Source: Balneolaceae bacterium (lineage in GTDB: Bacteria; Bacteroidota; Rhodothermia; Balneolales; Balneolaceae). From it: DNA of 10,856 nt. Of the stretch, positions 1 through 6,179 are shown piece after piece. The notes under the pieces are model-generated. The model did not search any database. It was not told the DNA's origin and was given only the letters and a program-made list of their open reading frames with translations. Within the stretch, counting starts at the first letter, position 1. The number at the start of each line of letters is the position of its first letter. Position numbers and translations under genes: made by a program. Location of the stretch: NCBI GenBank assembly GCA_007123985.1, contig SLGA01000333.1, positions 1-10,856 on the forward strand, given 5' to 3'.

Positions 1-54
1 ACTTTTTCCAAGTAGGTTTGATTTCAAAGCTTCTGCATTTTGAGCACATCCTTC

Positions 55-213
55 TCAGTAATATGAAAGCGGATCACTGGCCGGAAATGTTTGTTTCAGA
101 TCTTCGTCCAGCTTTTCATTTTCTTTTTTAATATGAAGTTCGGATCTCTTTTTTAAACTAATCCGTTCCTGGCTTACTCTTGTTCTGCGTAACCTTTTAA
201 TCTGTTTTTTCAT
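55..213 (-). CDS. 52-aa FPASDP-motif small protein, function unknown
   Basis: This short gene was read directly from the minus strand: ATG at 213-211 and stop TGA at 57-55, giving 52 residues. The start is well supported, because AAAGGAG lies 8 nt upstream of the ATG (GGAG core on the complement of 222-225), one of the few clear Shine-Dalgarno sequences in the window. The N-terminal half is strongly basic (begins MKKQIKRLRRTRVSQER). The C-terminal half is acidic and ends LDEDLKQTFPASDPLSYY. A (L)DE.L..TFPASDP tail is a motif I recall from many small uncharacterised bacterial proteins; its function is not known to me. There is no membrane segment or signal peptide. It lies downstream of, and in the same direction as, the Crp/Fnr regulator, with a 142-bp gap that holds a Crp/Fnr-type palindrome, so regulated expression is a reasonable inference. 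Sure of the ORF; no function proposed. Confidence 0.78.
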   Translation of the reverse strand: MKKQIKRLRRTRVSQERISLKKRSELHIKKENEKLDEDLKQTFPASDPLSYY

Positions 214-285
214 CGGATAATCTCCTTTTATGTTAACACTGGTTCATAGTAAGCTAACATATCCCCTCTAGATCCGGATTGATAT

Positions 286-333
286 TGGTCAGGAAAAACT
301 CTTGATCTTAATCAATTAGTTAAAGCCTGACCA
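286..333. promoter_or_regulatory. Nested palindrome with perfect FNR-type core (TTGAT-CTTA-ATCAA)
   Basis: The core at 302-315 reads TTGATCTTAATCAA, an exact match to the classical FNR-type TTGAT-N4-ATCAA site. It is flanked almost symmetrically by AACT (297-300)/AGTT (318-321) and by TGGTCAGG (286-293)/CCTGACCA (326-333), so the 48-bp element is an imperfect nested inverted repeat with 17 paired positions. It lies between the end of the Crp/Fnr gene and the start of the 52-aa gene. A weak -7-like TATGTTAG on the minus strand (complement of 254-261) would put the core about 61 bp upstream of the start of transcription, a class I activator position; this is inference. A folded-RNA role (3' end of the regulator mRNA) is the alternative, although no T-run follows. 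Confidence 0.55.
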
Positions 334-355
334 TTATGGTAAAAGAAGCTAATAT

Positions 356-931
356 TTAACGGCCAAAATTTGCACGCACCCTGCTTAACGTTTCAGGGGT
401 AACGCCAATGTAGGAAGCAACCAGATTCAGCGGTACACGATTCAGAAACTCCGGATTTTGTTCAATCAACCGTTCATACTTCTCTTCTGCGGTTAACCCC
501 AGTGCATTTTCAACACGCTGCTGGATAGCTACATACGCGTTTTGAACGATGATTCGGTGATACCGTTCATATGCTGGCACTTCATCGAGAAGTTTCTCAT
601 GATTATCACGGTCAAGTAAAAGCAGCTCACATTCTTCCAAAACCTCAATATTTAAACGGGTTGGTTTTCCCGTGAAAAAACTGTGCAGGTTTGCCATCCA
701 CCATCCTTCGAAAGCAAAACGGATGACATGTTTATTGCCGGAAGAATCCACGGTATATGAATAAAGAGCTCCTTTCTCAACAAAAGCGAGATCTCTGCTA
801 ACATCTCCTTCCTGCAGCAAAAATTGTCGTTTAAGCATCCGTTTCGGCCGAAAGTTGTTTTTACACAATTCCCACTCTTTATCCTCCAGAGATACGATTT
901 CGTGGATGCTGTCATACAATTGCTGATACAT
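356..931 (-). CDS. Crp/Fnr-family transcriptional regulator
   Basis: A 191-residue cytoplasmic DNA-binding regulator with the usual two-part build. An N-terminal cyclic-nucleotide-type beta-barrel (about 25-115, with LLQEGDVSRDLAFVEKGALY at 38-57) is followed by a long dimerisation helix (about 118-145) and a C-terminal winged helix-turn-helix (about 160-188). The recognition helix reads TPETLSRVRAN, with E180, S183 and R184 in the spacing of FNR E209/S212/R213, which suggests TTGA-type half-sites. Only two cysteines are present (C23 and C101), so an FNR-style [4Fe-4S] cluster is unlikely. The CRP cAMP-binding signature (RSA-type arginine) is not visible either; many Bacteroidota paralogues look like this and their effector is unknown. 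ATG at 931 has no Shine-Dalgarno sequence. Crp/Fnr-type palindromes lie on both sides of the gene, so it may control its neighbours. The family is certain; the signal sensed is not. Confidence 0.93.
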   Translation of the reverse strand: MYQQLYDSIHEIVSLEDKEWELCKNNFRPKRMLKRQFLLQEGDVSRDLAFVEKGALYSYTVDSSGNKHVIRFAFEGWWMANLHSFFTGKPTRLNIEVLEECELLLLDRDNHEKLLDEVPAYERYHRIIVQNAYVAIQQRVENALGLTAEEKYERLIEQNPEFLNRVPLNLVASYIGVTPETLSRVRANFGR

Positions 932-1204
932 TGAAAATCTGTTAAATGATAGTATTTTAACCTTCGGAAAGATAGATAATTCTTGATGGTTTATACCTAT
1001 GCTATATGAGAAGGGAAGAAGAATGAAGTTTTCTATAGCAAAACGGTTGCAGTGCCATCATTCAATAAAGATTAAACCCTTTCTTTCTTCTTGATATTCA
1101 ATTCAGAGGTTGATCTGTTTAGCTTTTGGGGAGCAATATGTCAAAAAAAAGGCAGATTCCTTTAAAAGGTATCCGCCTATAATGATTATACGAAAACTGT
1201 CTTT
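932..1204. other. Intergenic: YceI terminator plus upstream region of the Crp/Fnr gene
   Basis: This 273-bp gap lies between two minus-strand genes. Its right end holds the terminator of the YceI gene. Its left end must hold the promoter of the Crp/Fnr gene: a TATCTTTC (complement of 967-974) resembles the Bacteroidota -7 element TAnnTTTG, but no convincing -33 partner is visible. No ORF with start and codon use worth calling was seen. Confidence 0.4.
1143..1178 (-). terminator. Rho-independent terminator of the YceI gene
   Basis: On the minus strand a 12-bp stem with one mismatch and one G-U pair (AGGCGGAT-A-CCTT against AAGG-A-ATCTGCCT) has a very short loop and runs straight into eight T residues (complement of 1143-1150). 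It begins 26 bp after the YceI stop codon. In the plus direction no T-run follows, so it acts on minus-strand transcripts only. Confidence 0.85.
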
Positions 1205-1744
1205 TTAGCTTTGTACAAACTGAACATTCAGTTGAAGTTTAATTTTATCAGCTACAACCACATTTCCTGCTTCGGTAACGGCATTCCATGAAAGGCCGAA
1301 CTCTTTTCGGTTGATTGATCCAGTTATTTCAAAACCAGCTTTGGTTTGACCATAAGGATCGCCAACGGTACCGCCATGAACTACATCCAAATCGATCTCT
1401 TTCGTTACGTCACGAATCGTCAGATCACCGGTAACTTTGTATTCGCCATTACCGGTCTTTTCAAAGTTTTTGGATTCAAATTTCAACCGGGGAAACTCTT
1501 CTGCATTAAAGAAATCTTCCGATTTCAGGTGTTGGTCCCGGTCTTCATTATTGGTTGAAATGGTGTTGATATCTGCGCTAAATGTTGCTATAGCGTTTTC
1601 AAAGTCATCGCCATCGGCTTCAATTTGCCCGTCAAAAGATCCAAAGCTCCCCGTAACGGTTGAAATCACCAGGTGTTTAACTTTAAACTGTACTTCCGAA
1701 TGTGTAGGGTCTATTTTCCAGAGAGTTTTAGTTTCAGTAGTCAT
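1205..1744 (-). CDS. YceI-family lipid/polyisoprenoid-binding protein, cytoplasmic form
   Basis: A 179-residue YceI-like protein: a single extended beta-barrel (lipocalin-like) family that binds polyisoprenoids or related amphiphiles. Family landmarks are W9-K-IDPTHS (9-16) followed by FKVKHL (20-25), the conserved NEDRDQHLKSEDFFNAEEFP stretch (66-85), GDLTIRDVTKEI (106-117) and EFGLSWN (148-154). There is no signal peptide, unlike E. coli YceI, so it should stay in the cytoplasm. ATG at 1744 is preceded by an AT-rich leader without a Shine-Dalgarno sequence. It appears to be a single-gene unit: two tandem FNR-like boxes lie 68-104 bp upstream of the ATG, and a strong terminator follows the stop codon. 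Proteins of this family are often induced under stress; here the upstream boxes suggest control by a Crp/Fnr regulator, perhaps the one encoded next to it. Family assignment is firm; ligand unknown. Confidence 0.95.
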   Translation of the reverse strand: MTTETKTLWKIDPTHSEVQFKVKHLVISTVTGSFGSFDGQIEADGDDFENAIATFSADINTISTNNEDRDQHLKSEDFFNAEEFPRLKFESKNFEKTGNGEYKVTGDLTIRDVTKEIDLDVVHGGTVGDPYGQTKAGFEITGSINRKEFGLSWNAVTEAGNVVVADKIKLQLNVQFVQS

Positions 1745-1811
1745 AATAAATTTGGTTTGATGTTTTATTGATTATTCACTTATAAACTACCGAAGCTTGC
1801 GAGAAAGACCA

Positions 1812-1848
1812 TTGATATATGACAGGAATTACTCTTGATATATGTCAA
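1812..1848 (-). promoter_or_regulatory. Tandem Crp/Fnr-type boxes upstream of the YceI gene
   Basis: Two direct copies of TTGATATATG, 23 bp apart (about two helical turns). The distal box TTGATATATGTCAA (1835-1848) is a good TTGAT-N4-GTCAA palindrome, as bound by Fnr/Dnr-type regulators. The proximal box TTGATATATGACAG (1812-1825) is degenerate in its second half. A weak -7-like TAGTTTAT on the minus strand (complement of 1782-1789) would place the proximal box near -42, a class II activator position. Assignment to the neighbouring regulator is inference. Confidence 0.5.
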
Positions 1849-1959
1849 TAAAGTGTTTCTCATTCCAGAACATGCAGACCACTCTCCGTACTATAGATTA
1901 TTCAAATTTTTTCTGAGCTTTATCACCGAACAGCTACAACCGTTTATTTTCATACTATT

Positions 1960-1975
1960 TGTGATATTTATCACA
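1960..1975. promoter_or_regulatory. CRP-like palindrome TGTGATATTTATCACA
   Basis: Seven-base perfect arms (TGTGATA/TATCACA) around a TT centre, equal to the classical TGTGA-N6-TCACA site. It lies about 200 bp from either flanking start codon. In the plus direction a TTATCT (1999-2004) could serve as a -10 at class II distance, which would give a 5' leader of about 160 nt for the membrane protein gene; this is speculative. A site for a different Crp/Fnr paralogue than the TTGAT boxes is possible. Confidence 0.45.
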
Positions 1976-2170
1976 TTCTCGCTACAATTTTCACTCTGTT
2001 ATCTGTCTTTAAATATGTATTTTCCTGAAATAGCAGTTGCAAACGCATAGATTTGAGATGGGAACATTGAAGTTTTTATAATTAAAGAAAACAAAAACAA
2101 AATATCTGAAAACCACACATATTCTGTTCAATTCATTGATTTCTGTTAGTACTCTCTTCGTTAACGAATT

Positions 2171-2452
2171 GTGTGGCTAAATATAATCGCCGTGAAATAT
2201 CTGACCGAACATATTTGGTGGTGGGTTCTTATCCTGGCTGGTACGGTAATTGTCTCGGCAGTTACTTCTCATGAAATTACTCTCAACGGAATGCTGAGCA
2301 GCATTGCCGGACACCTCTTGTTTGCCATAGGTGTGGCAATGATTCCGTGGATATTTTACAAACTAATTGGCAGACCGCTCAGTACAGTACAGATGATGGC
2401 CACAATTACCGTGGGCTGGCTTATTTTGGCAGTGGCAAATTTGCTGGTATAA
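2171..2452 (+). CDS. Small membrane protein, three predicted TM segments, function unknown
   Basis: A 93-residue hydrophobic protein that I do not recognise. Three likely transmembrane helices lie at about 15-33 (after the aromatic run WWW), 43-65 and 72-92, with short polar links (TSHE at 32-35, KLIGRP at 64-69). There is no signal peptide and there are no cysteines or obvious catalytic motif. The GTG at 2171 is the earliest common start codon, since an in-frame stop lies at 2162-2164. No Shine-Dalgarno sequence is visible and GTG at 2192 is an alternative start. Codon use looks like the neighbours and the stop codon is directly followed by a terminator stem, both in favour of a real gene. 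It is transcribed towards atpC. Function unknown. Confidence 0.68.
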   Translation: MWLNIIAVKYLTEHIWWWVLILAGTVIVSAVTSHEITLNGMLSSIAGHLLFAIGVAMIPWIFYKLIGRPLSTVQMMATITVGWLILAVANLLV

Positions 2453-2490
2453 AAAAACCCGTTTCTGTTTCCAAAAACGGGTTTACATAT
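2451..2490. terminator. Bidirectional terminator between the membrane protein gene and atpC
   Basis: A 10-bp perfect stem, AAACCCGTTT (2455-2464) and AAACGGGTTT (2475-2484), has a 10-nt loop. On the minus strand it is followed by a run of seven T (complement of 2451-2457), a classical terminator for the atpD-atpC transcript. On the plus strand the tail is shorter (stem TTT, then ACATATTTCTT), so it is weaker for the membrane protein gene. Confidence 0.85.
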
Positions 2491-2493
2491 TTC

Positions 2494-2901
2494 TTAGCGT
2501 GTTTTAAAACTCGCAATCTTCAGTTTGTTCTCAACGATAGCGAGCTCAAGTTCTGTTTCTTCACGGTTGTGCCGCAGTGTTTGCAGCTTCTGTTTCAGCT
2601 CATTGCGAAGTTTGGTAGTTTCAGCCATATCGATCTCCTCTGCAAGCTCAGCTTTTTCAGCTAATAAAGTACAGAGGTTATTGCTGATCTCCACAAATCC
2701 GCCATTTACTGCAAAATGGAGTTCAGTTCCGTCTTTTTGTGTGATGGAAATCTCACCAAGACCCAAAGAAGAAACCAGTGGTGCGTGGTTGTATAACACC
2801 TGGAATTGCCCCAGACTGCCCGGAATCTGAACGCTAACGGCATCACCTTCAAACTTAGCACCATCAGGTGTTAAGAGCTGTGCATGAAATACTTTTTCCA
2901 A
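2494..2901 (-). CDS. atpC: F1Fo ATP synthase epsilon subunit
   Basis: A 135-residue F1 epsilon subunit, part of the central stalk of ATP synthase on the inner face of the cytoplasmic membrane; it links the gamma subunit to the c-ring and can inhibit ATP hydrolysis. The N-terminal beta-sandwich is clear (FHAQLLTPDGAKFEGDAVSV at 5-24, LYNHAPLVSSLGLGEI at 36-51, FAVNGGFVEI at 63-72) and is followed by a two-helix C-terminal domain (about 85-133). I set the start at TTG 2901: GGAG lies exactly 7 nt upstream (complement of 2909-2912) and the family N-terminus begins just after it. Longer readings into atpD are not needed. It is 22 bp after atpD, so the two are co-transcribed and end at the terminator near 2470. 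Confidence 0.93.
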   Translation of the reverse strand: MEKVFHAQLLTPDGAKFEGDAVSVQIPGSLGQFQVLYNHAPLVSSLGLGEISITQKDGTELHFAVNGGFVEISNNLCTLLAEKAELAEEIDMAETTKLRNELKQKLQTLRHNREETELELAIVENKLKIASFKTR

Positions 2902-2923
2902 AATTGAACTCCAGTTTCTTTTT

Positions 2924-4405
2924 TTAAGCTTCTGCGAGTAGTTTCTCTCCTTTCTCCTTGGCCTGCTCAATGGTTCCAACCAGGTGGAATGCATTTTCAG
3001 GGAGATCGTCCAGTTCACCATCCAGAATCATATTGAAACCTTTTATGGTATCAGCAATCTGAACGTATTCACCACTTTGGCCGGTAAACTGCTCAGCCAC
3101 AAAGAATGGCTGACTTAGAAAACGCTGAACACGACGTGCGCGTGATACAACCAGCTTATCTTCATCAGAGAGTTCATCCATACCAAGAATCGCAATAATA
3201 TCCTGCAGATCTTTATACTTTTGAAGAATTTCTTTCACGTTTTGTGCACATCGGTAATGCTCTTCTCCCAGAACTTTCGGATCGAGAATCCGGGAAGTTG
3301 AGTCCAATGGATCCACCGCAGGATAGATACCAATCTGTGTAAGTGCACGGCTCAATACAGTGGTTGCATCAAGGTGAGAAAAAGTAGTTGCAGGTGCCGG
3401 ATCCGTCAAGTCATCGGCAGGCACATAAATTGCCTGTACAGATGTAATAGAACCGTTTTTAGTTGATGTAATACGTTCCTGCAGATCACCCATTTCTGTA
3501 GCCAGGGTTGGCTGATAACCTACCGCTGATGGCATTCTCCCGAGGAGAGCGGATACTTCAGACCCGGCCTGTGTAAAACGGAAAATGTTGTCGATAAAGA
3601 GAAGAATATCGCGGGATACTTCATCACGGAAGTACTCTGCCACGGTTAGGCCGGAAAGTGCAACACGTGCACGCGCACCCGGGGGCTCATTCATCTGGCC
3701 AAAAACCAGAGTAGCCTGCGATGTTTTAAGCACATCTTCATCCACTTTCGACAGGTCCCATTCACCTGCTTCCATGGCATGCTTAAATTCATCACCGTAG
3801 TTAATAACACCTGATTCAATAAATTCACGGAGCAGATCGTTTCCTTCTCGTGTACGTTCTCCTACACCGGCAAATACAGACAAACCTCCGTGCTGCTTGG
3901 CGATGTTATTAATCAACTCCTGAATGAGAACAGTTTTCCCAACACCGGCACCACCAAAGAGCCCGATTTTACCACCCTTTGCATATGGGCAGAGAAGGTC
4001 AATTACTTTGATGCCCGTTTCAAGCATTTCAGTACTTGTGGCAAGATCTTCGAATGAAGGAGCATCACGATGAATCGGGTAAGAGCGGTCGCCTTTTGGC
4101 GGCTTGATACCATCAATAGCCTCACCCACCACATTAAATAGTCGACCTCTGATATCCTCTCCTACCGGCATCGAAATAGGGCCTTCCGTGTCAATTACAT
4201 CCGTCTTTCTTACAACACCATCGGTAGAGTCCATGGCTATTGTTCTCACCCTGTTTTCTCCAAGGTGCTGCGCTACTTCAAGATAGAGCCTTGATTTATC
4301 TTCTCTCTCTATATAAAGCGCGTTTAAGATTTGCGGAAGTTTACCCTGTTCAAAATCAACGTCGATTACGGGTCCAATTACTTGTGCTACAGTTCCTTTA
4401 TTCAT
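2924..4405 (-). CDS. atpD: F1Fo ATP synthase beta subunit
   Basis: A 493-residue catalytic beta subunit of F1, which makes ATP from ADP and phosphate as the rotor turns. Landmarks in order are Walker A GGAGVGKT (151-158), GERTREGNDL (182-191, with the catalytic glutamate E183), Walker B ILLFIDNI (267-274), GRMPSAVGYQPTL (289-301), PAVDPLDSTSR (362-372) and the DELSDED motif (408-414). All catalytic residues are in place. An extra acidic stretch of roughly 25 residues (about 203-229) sits just before FGQMNEPPG (235-243) and is absent from E. coli AtpD; I recall such an insertion from Bacteroidota and relatives. ATG at 4405 has an AT-rich leader without a Shine-Dalgarno sequence and a Bacteroidota-type promoter about 90 bp upstream. 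The pair atpD-atpC stands apart from the other atp genes, as is common in this lineage. Confidence 0.98.
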   Translation of the reverse strand: MNKGTVAQVIGPVIDVDFEQGKLPQILNALYIEREDKSRLYLEVAQHLGENRVRTIAMDSTDGVVRKTDVIDTEGPISMPVGEDIRGRLFNVVGEAIDGIKPPKGDRSYPIHRDAPSFEDLATSTEMLETGIKVIDLLCPYAKGGKIGLFGGAGVGKTVLIQELINNIAKQHGGLSVFAGVGERTREGNDLLREFIESGVINYGDEFKHAMEAGEWDLSKVDEDVLKTSQATLVFGQMNEPPGARARVALSGLTVAEYFRDEVSRDILLFIDNIFRFTQAGSEVSALLGRMPSAVGYQPTLATEMGDLQERITSTKNGSITSVQAIYVPADDLTDPAPATTFSHLDATTVLSRALTQIGIYPAVDPLDSTSRILDPKVLGEEHYRCAQNVKEILQKYKDLQDIIAILGMDELSDEDKLVVSRARRVQRFLSQPFFVAEQFTGQSGEYVQIADTIKGFNMILDGELDDLPENAFHLVGTIEQAKEKGEKLLAEA

Positions 4406-4492
4406 TCAATCTATTTTTAAGTAGTAAATCTTATAAGGATAGGTTAATCACAGGTTAAAATGCATCCTGTTTTTCTTATTCTATACAGCTTT

Positions 4493-4524
4493 AAAAGGTA
4501 GGCACTTCTATTTCAAAAATCAAA
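4493..4524 (-). promoter_or_regulatory. Bacteroidota-type -33/-7 promoter of atpD-atpC
   Basis: On the minus strand TTTG (complement of 4521-4524), then exactly 20 bases, then TACCTTTT (complement of 4493-4500). The Bacteroidota primary sigma consensus is a -33 TTTG element, about 19-21 bases, and a -7 TAnnTTTG. Only the last base of the -7 box differs. Transcription would begin near 4488, leaving a leader of about 80 nt before the atpD ATG. This suggests atpD-atpC has its own promoter rather than depending on the cotransporter gene. Confidence 0.6.
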
Positions 4525-4559
4525 GTATGAGTGGCTTTAAATGGTACTAATTTATATGA

Positions 4560-6179
4560 TCAGTTAGCAGCACCGCCTTCTTCATCATGGGTTCTCTCGA
4601 GCAGAGTTTTCATGGAAAATATGAGCATTCTGTTAGACTGGGTAACCACCCTGTTCATCATCAAAAGGAAAGAGGCTTCTCCTTTTTTAATCTGTTTTGA
4701 AGAGAGCAACTCTCCGCACATTTTTATGAACTGTTTATCCTCACTTTCGATAAAATCATGCAACACCTGTACATTATCAGTCTGCCTCTCTTCTTCGGGA
4801 TCTTCGAGCTTCAGTTCTTTCCCTGTTTCTACAATTCTCTGAAGCCGTTCCGTAATGGAAAGACTTGCTTTTTGATGAGATGAATCTGTCTCATTTTGCA
4901 AAACTTGTAACTCTTCACGCAAGTCATAAATGTTTTTTGTTGCATTCATAATATTTCTGCTTGCCCGCAGAATTTTATCCGTTTTATCTAAAAGAGGTTT
5001 CTGCATTTCGTGTGATACTACCTTTGTATAGTACTCAAAAATCTCACCATGATACTGCACCAAATCGCCATAATTAATATGTTTGCCATGCCTGGCCGGG
5101 TTTATGGTTTGGCTGATAAATAGCAGACCGTATCGCAGCTGCCGCGATATTTCTTTTCTGAGTGCCTCCAGGCCGGCATCAGAAACTGAAGGCTCTGTAC
5201 GATAAATGTATTTACTGAATGTCTCATGCTTTTCCTGAATTCGTTTTTCAGCGAAAGCAGCCAGATTATCGATGAAAGGGAAGAAAACAAGTACACCGAT
5301 TACATTGAATATGGAATGAAAAAGGGCAAGGCCAAGTACAAGATTTTCTTCAAAGCCGAGGAAATCCAGCACAAGCCAGGTTAGCAGCGGTAAAACAAGC
5401 AGAGTGATGATTGCCGTACTTACCGTAAAAATCAACTGGCTTAAAGCGGCCTGCTTTTTTGAAACAATTCCACCAATGGAACCCAATAAAACCGTAACCG
5501 TGGTGCCCACATTCGCCCCGATAACCATTGCCGCCCCTGCACTAAATGTAACTACACCGCTGAACAGCATTGTTAATACGATGGCAATTGTTGCAGAACT
5601 GCTCTGCATAATAGCTGTCATCACCAGACCCAACAACGCAAAAACAATCACCCCATAACCAGCAAACATAGCAGGATCTATCACTTCTGCAAGCTGATCA
5701 ACACTGTTTTTCATATAATCGAGGCCCATAAAGAGAAAACCAAATGCCACCAAAAATTTACTGATGTTTACATACCGGGGGGATTTTGCAAGTAGAATCA
5801 TCCCAAGCCCTCCAATTCCAATCAGCGGCAGCGAAAATGCATCGATATTGAACTTGAAGCCAAAAATGGCAACAATCCAGGCGGTTGCTGTAGTACCCAC
5901 TTTGGTTCCCATCATTACGGCGACTGCCTGCGATAGTGTCATAATTCCTGCCCCAACAAAAGCCAGAACCATCAGGGAAACTGCAGAGCTGCTCTGCAAT
6001 ATGGCTGTACTGAAAATGCCACTGAAGATCGCTTTCAGCTTTGTATCGGTATATTTTCTGATAAGCGAACGAAACGCAGCCCCACTCAACAGGCGGATCG
6101 ACTCCTCCATCATATGCATACCAAAAAGGAATATTCCAAGCCCGGCAAGGAATACCCAAAGTTCAAATCCGGCTATCAT
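4560..6179 (-). CDS. Na+/phosphate cotransporter with PhoU-like C-terminal domain
   Basis: A 539-residue inner-membrane protein of the NptA/PhoU-linked Na/Pi cotransporter family (Na_Pi_cotrans), expected to import phosphate with sodium. The duplicated transporter core is clear: QSSSA at 62-66 and again at 192-196, each followed about 25 residues later by a G-rich VGTT motif (GTKVGTT 91-97, GANVGTT 221-227), with hydrophobic helices up to about residue 303. The rest (about 335-535) is a soluble, helical PhoU-like region rich in charged heptads. Both repeats carry intact motifs, so the protein should be active. ATG at 6179 lacks a Shine-Dalgarno sequence. It is followed after 154 bp by atpD on the same strand, with a separate promoter for atpD in between and no clear terminator, so partial read-through is possible. 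Whether sodium and phosphate are the actual substrates rests on family knowledge. Confidence 0.92.
   Translation of the reverse strand: MIAGFELWVFLAGLGIFLFGMHMMEESIRLLSGAAFRSLIRKYTDTKLKAIFSGIFSTAILQSSSAVSLMVLAFVGAGIMTLSQAVAVMMGTKVGTTATAWIVAIFGFKFNIDAFSLPLIGIGGLGMILLAKSPRYVNISKFLVAFGFLFMGLDYMKNSVDQLAEVIDPAMFAGYGVIVFALLGLVMTAIMQSSSATIAIVLTMLFSGVVTFSAGAAMVIGANVGTTVTVLLGSIGGIVSKKQAALSQLIFTVSTAIITLLVLPLLTWLVLDFLGFEENLVLGLALFHSIFNVIGVLVFFPFIDNLAAFAEKRIQEKHETFSKYIYRTEPSVSDAGLEALRKEISRQLRYGLLFISQTINPARHGKHINYGDLVQYHGEIFEYYTKVVSHEMQKPLLDKTDKILRASRNIMNATKNIYDLREELQVLQNETDSSHQKASLSITERLQRIVETGKELKLEDPEEERQTDNVQVLHDFIESEDKQFIKMCGELLSSKQIKKGEASFLLMMNRVVTQSNRMLIFSMKTLLERTHDEEGGAAN

Larger units (their letters stand above)
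1745..2170. other. 426-bp AT-rich divergent intergenic region with Crp/Fnr-type sites
   Basis: The gap separates the minus-strand YceI gene from the plus-strand small membrane protein gene. It holds the YceI promoter region with two TTGATATATG-type boxes (1812-1848) and an isolated TGTGATA-TT-TATCACA palindrome (1960-1975). An open frame at 1835-2050 runs through it but starts with TTG inside one of the boxes and has no ribosome-binding site, so it is not called. The stretch 2060-2110 is very A-rich. Nothing else recognisable was found. Confidence 0.6.

Noticed and set aside
1835..2050. Open plus-strand frame of 71 codons in the YceI upstream gap
   Set aside because: It starts with TTG inside a Crp/Fnr-type box, has no ribosome-binding site, and its hydrophobic character follows from T-rich DNA.
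4450..4470. ACAGG/CCTGT inverted repeat in the atpD leader as a riboswitch or terminator
   Set aside because: Only five base pairs with an 11-nt loop; the T-rich tail is on the plus strand, where no gene ends. Too weak to call.
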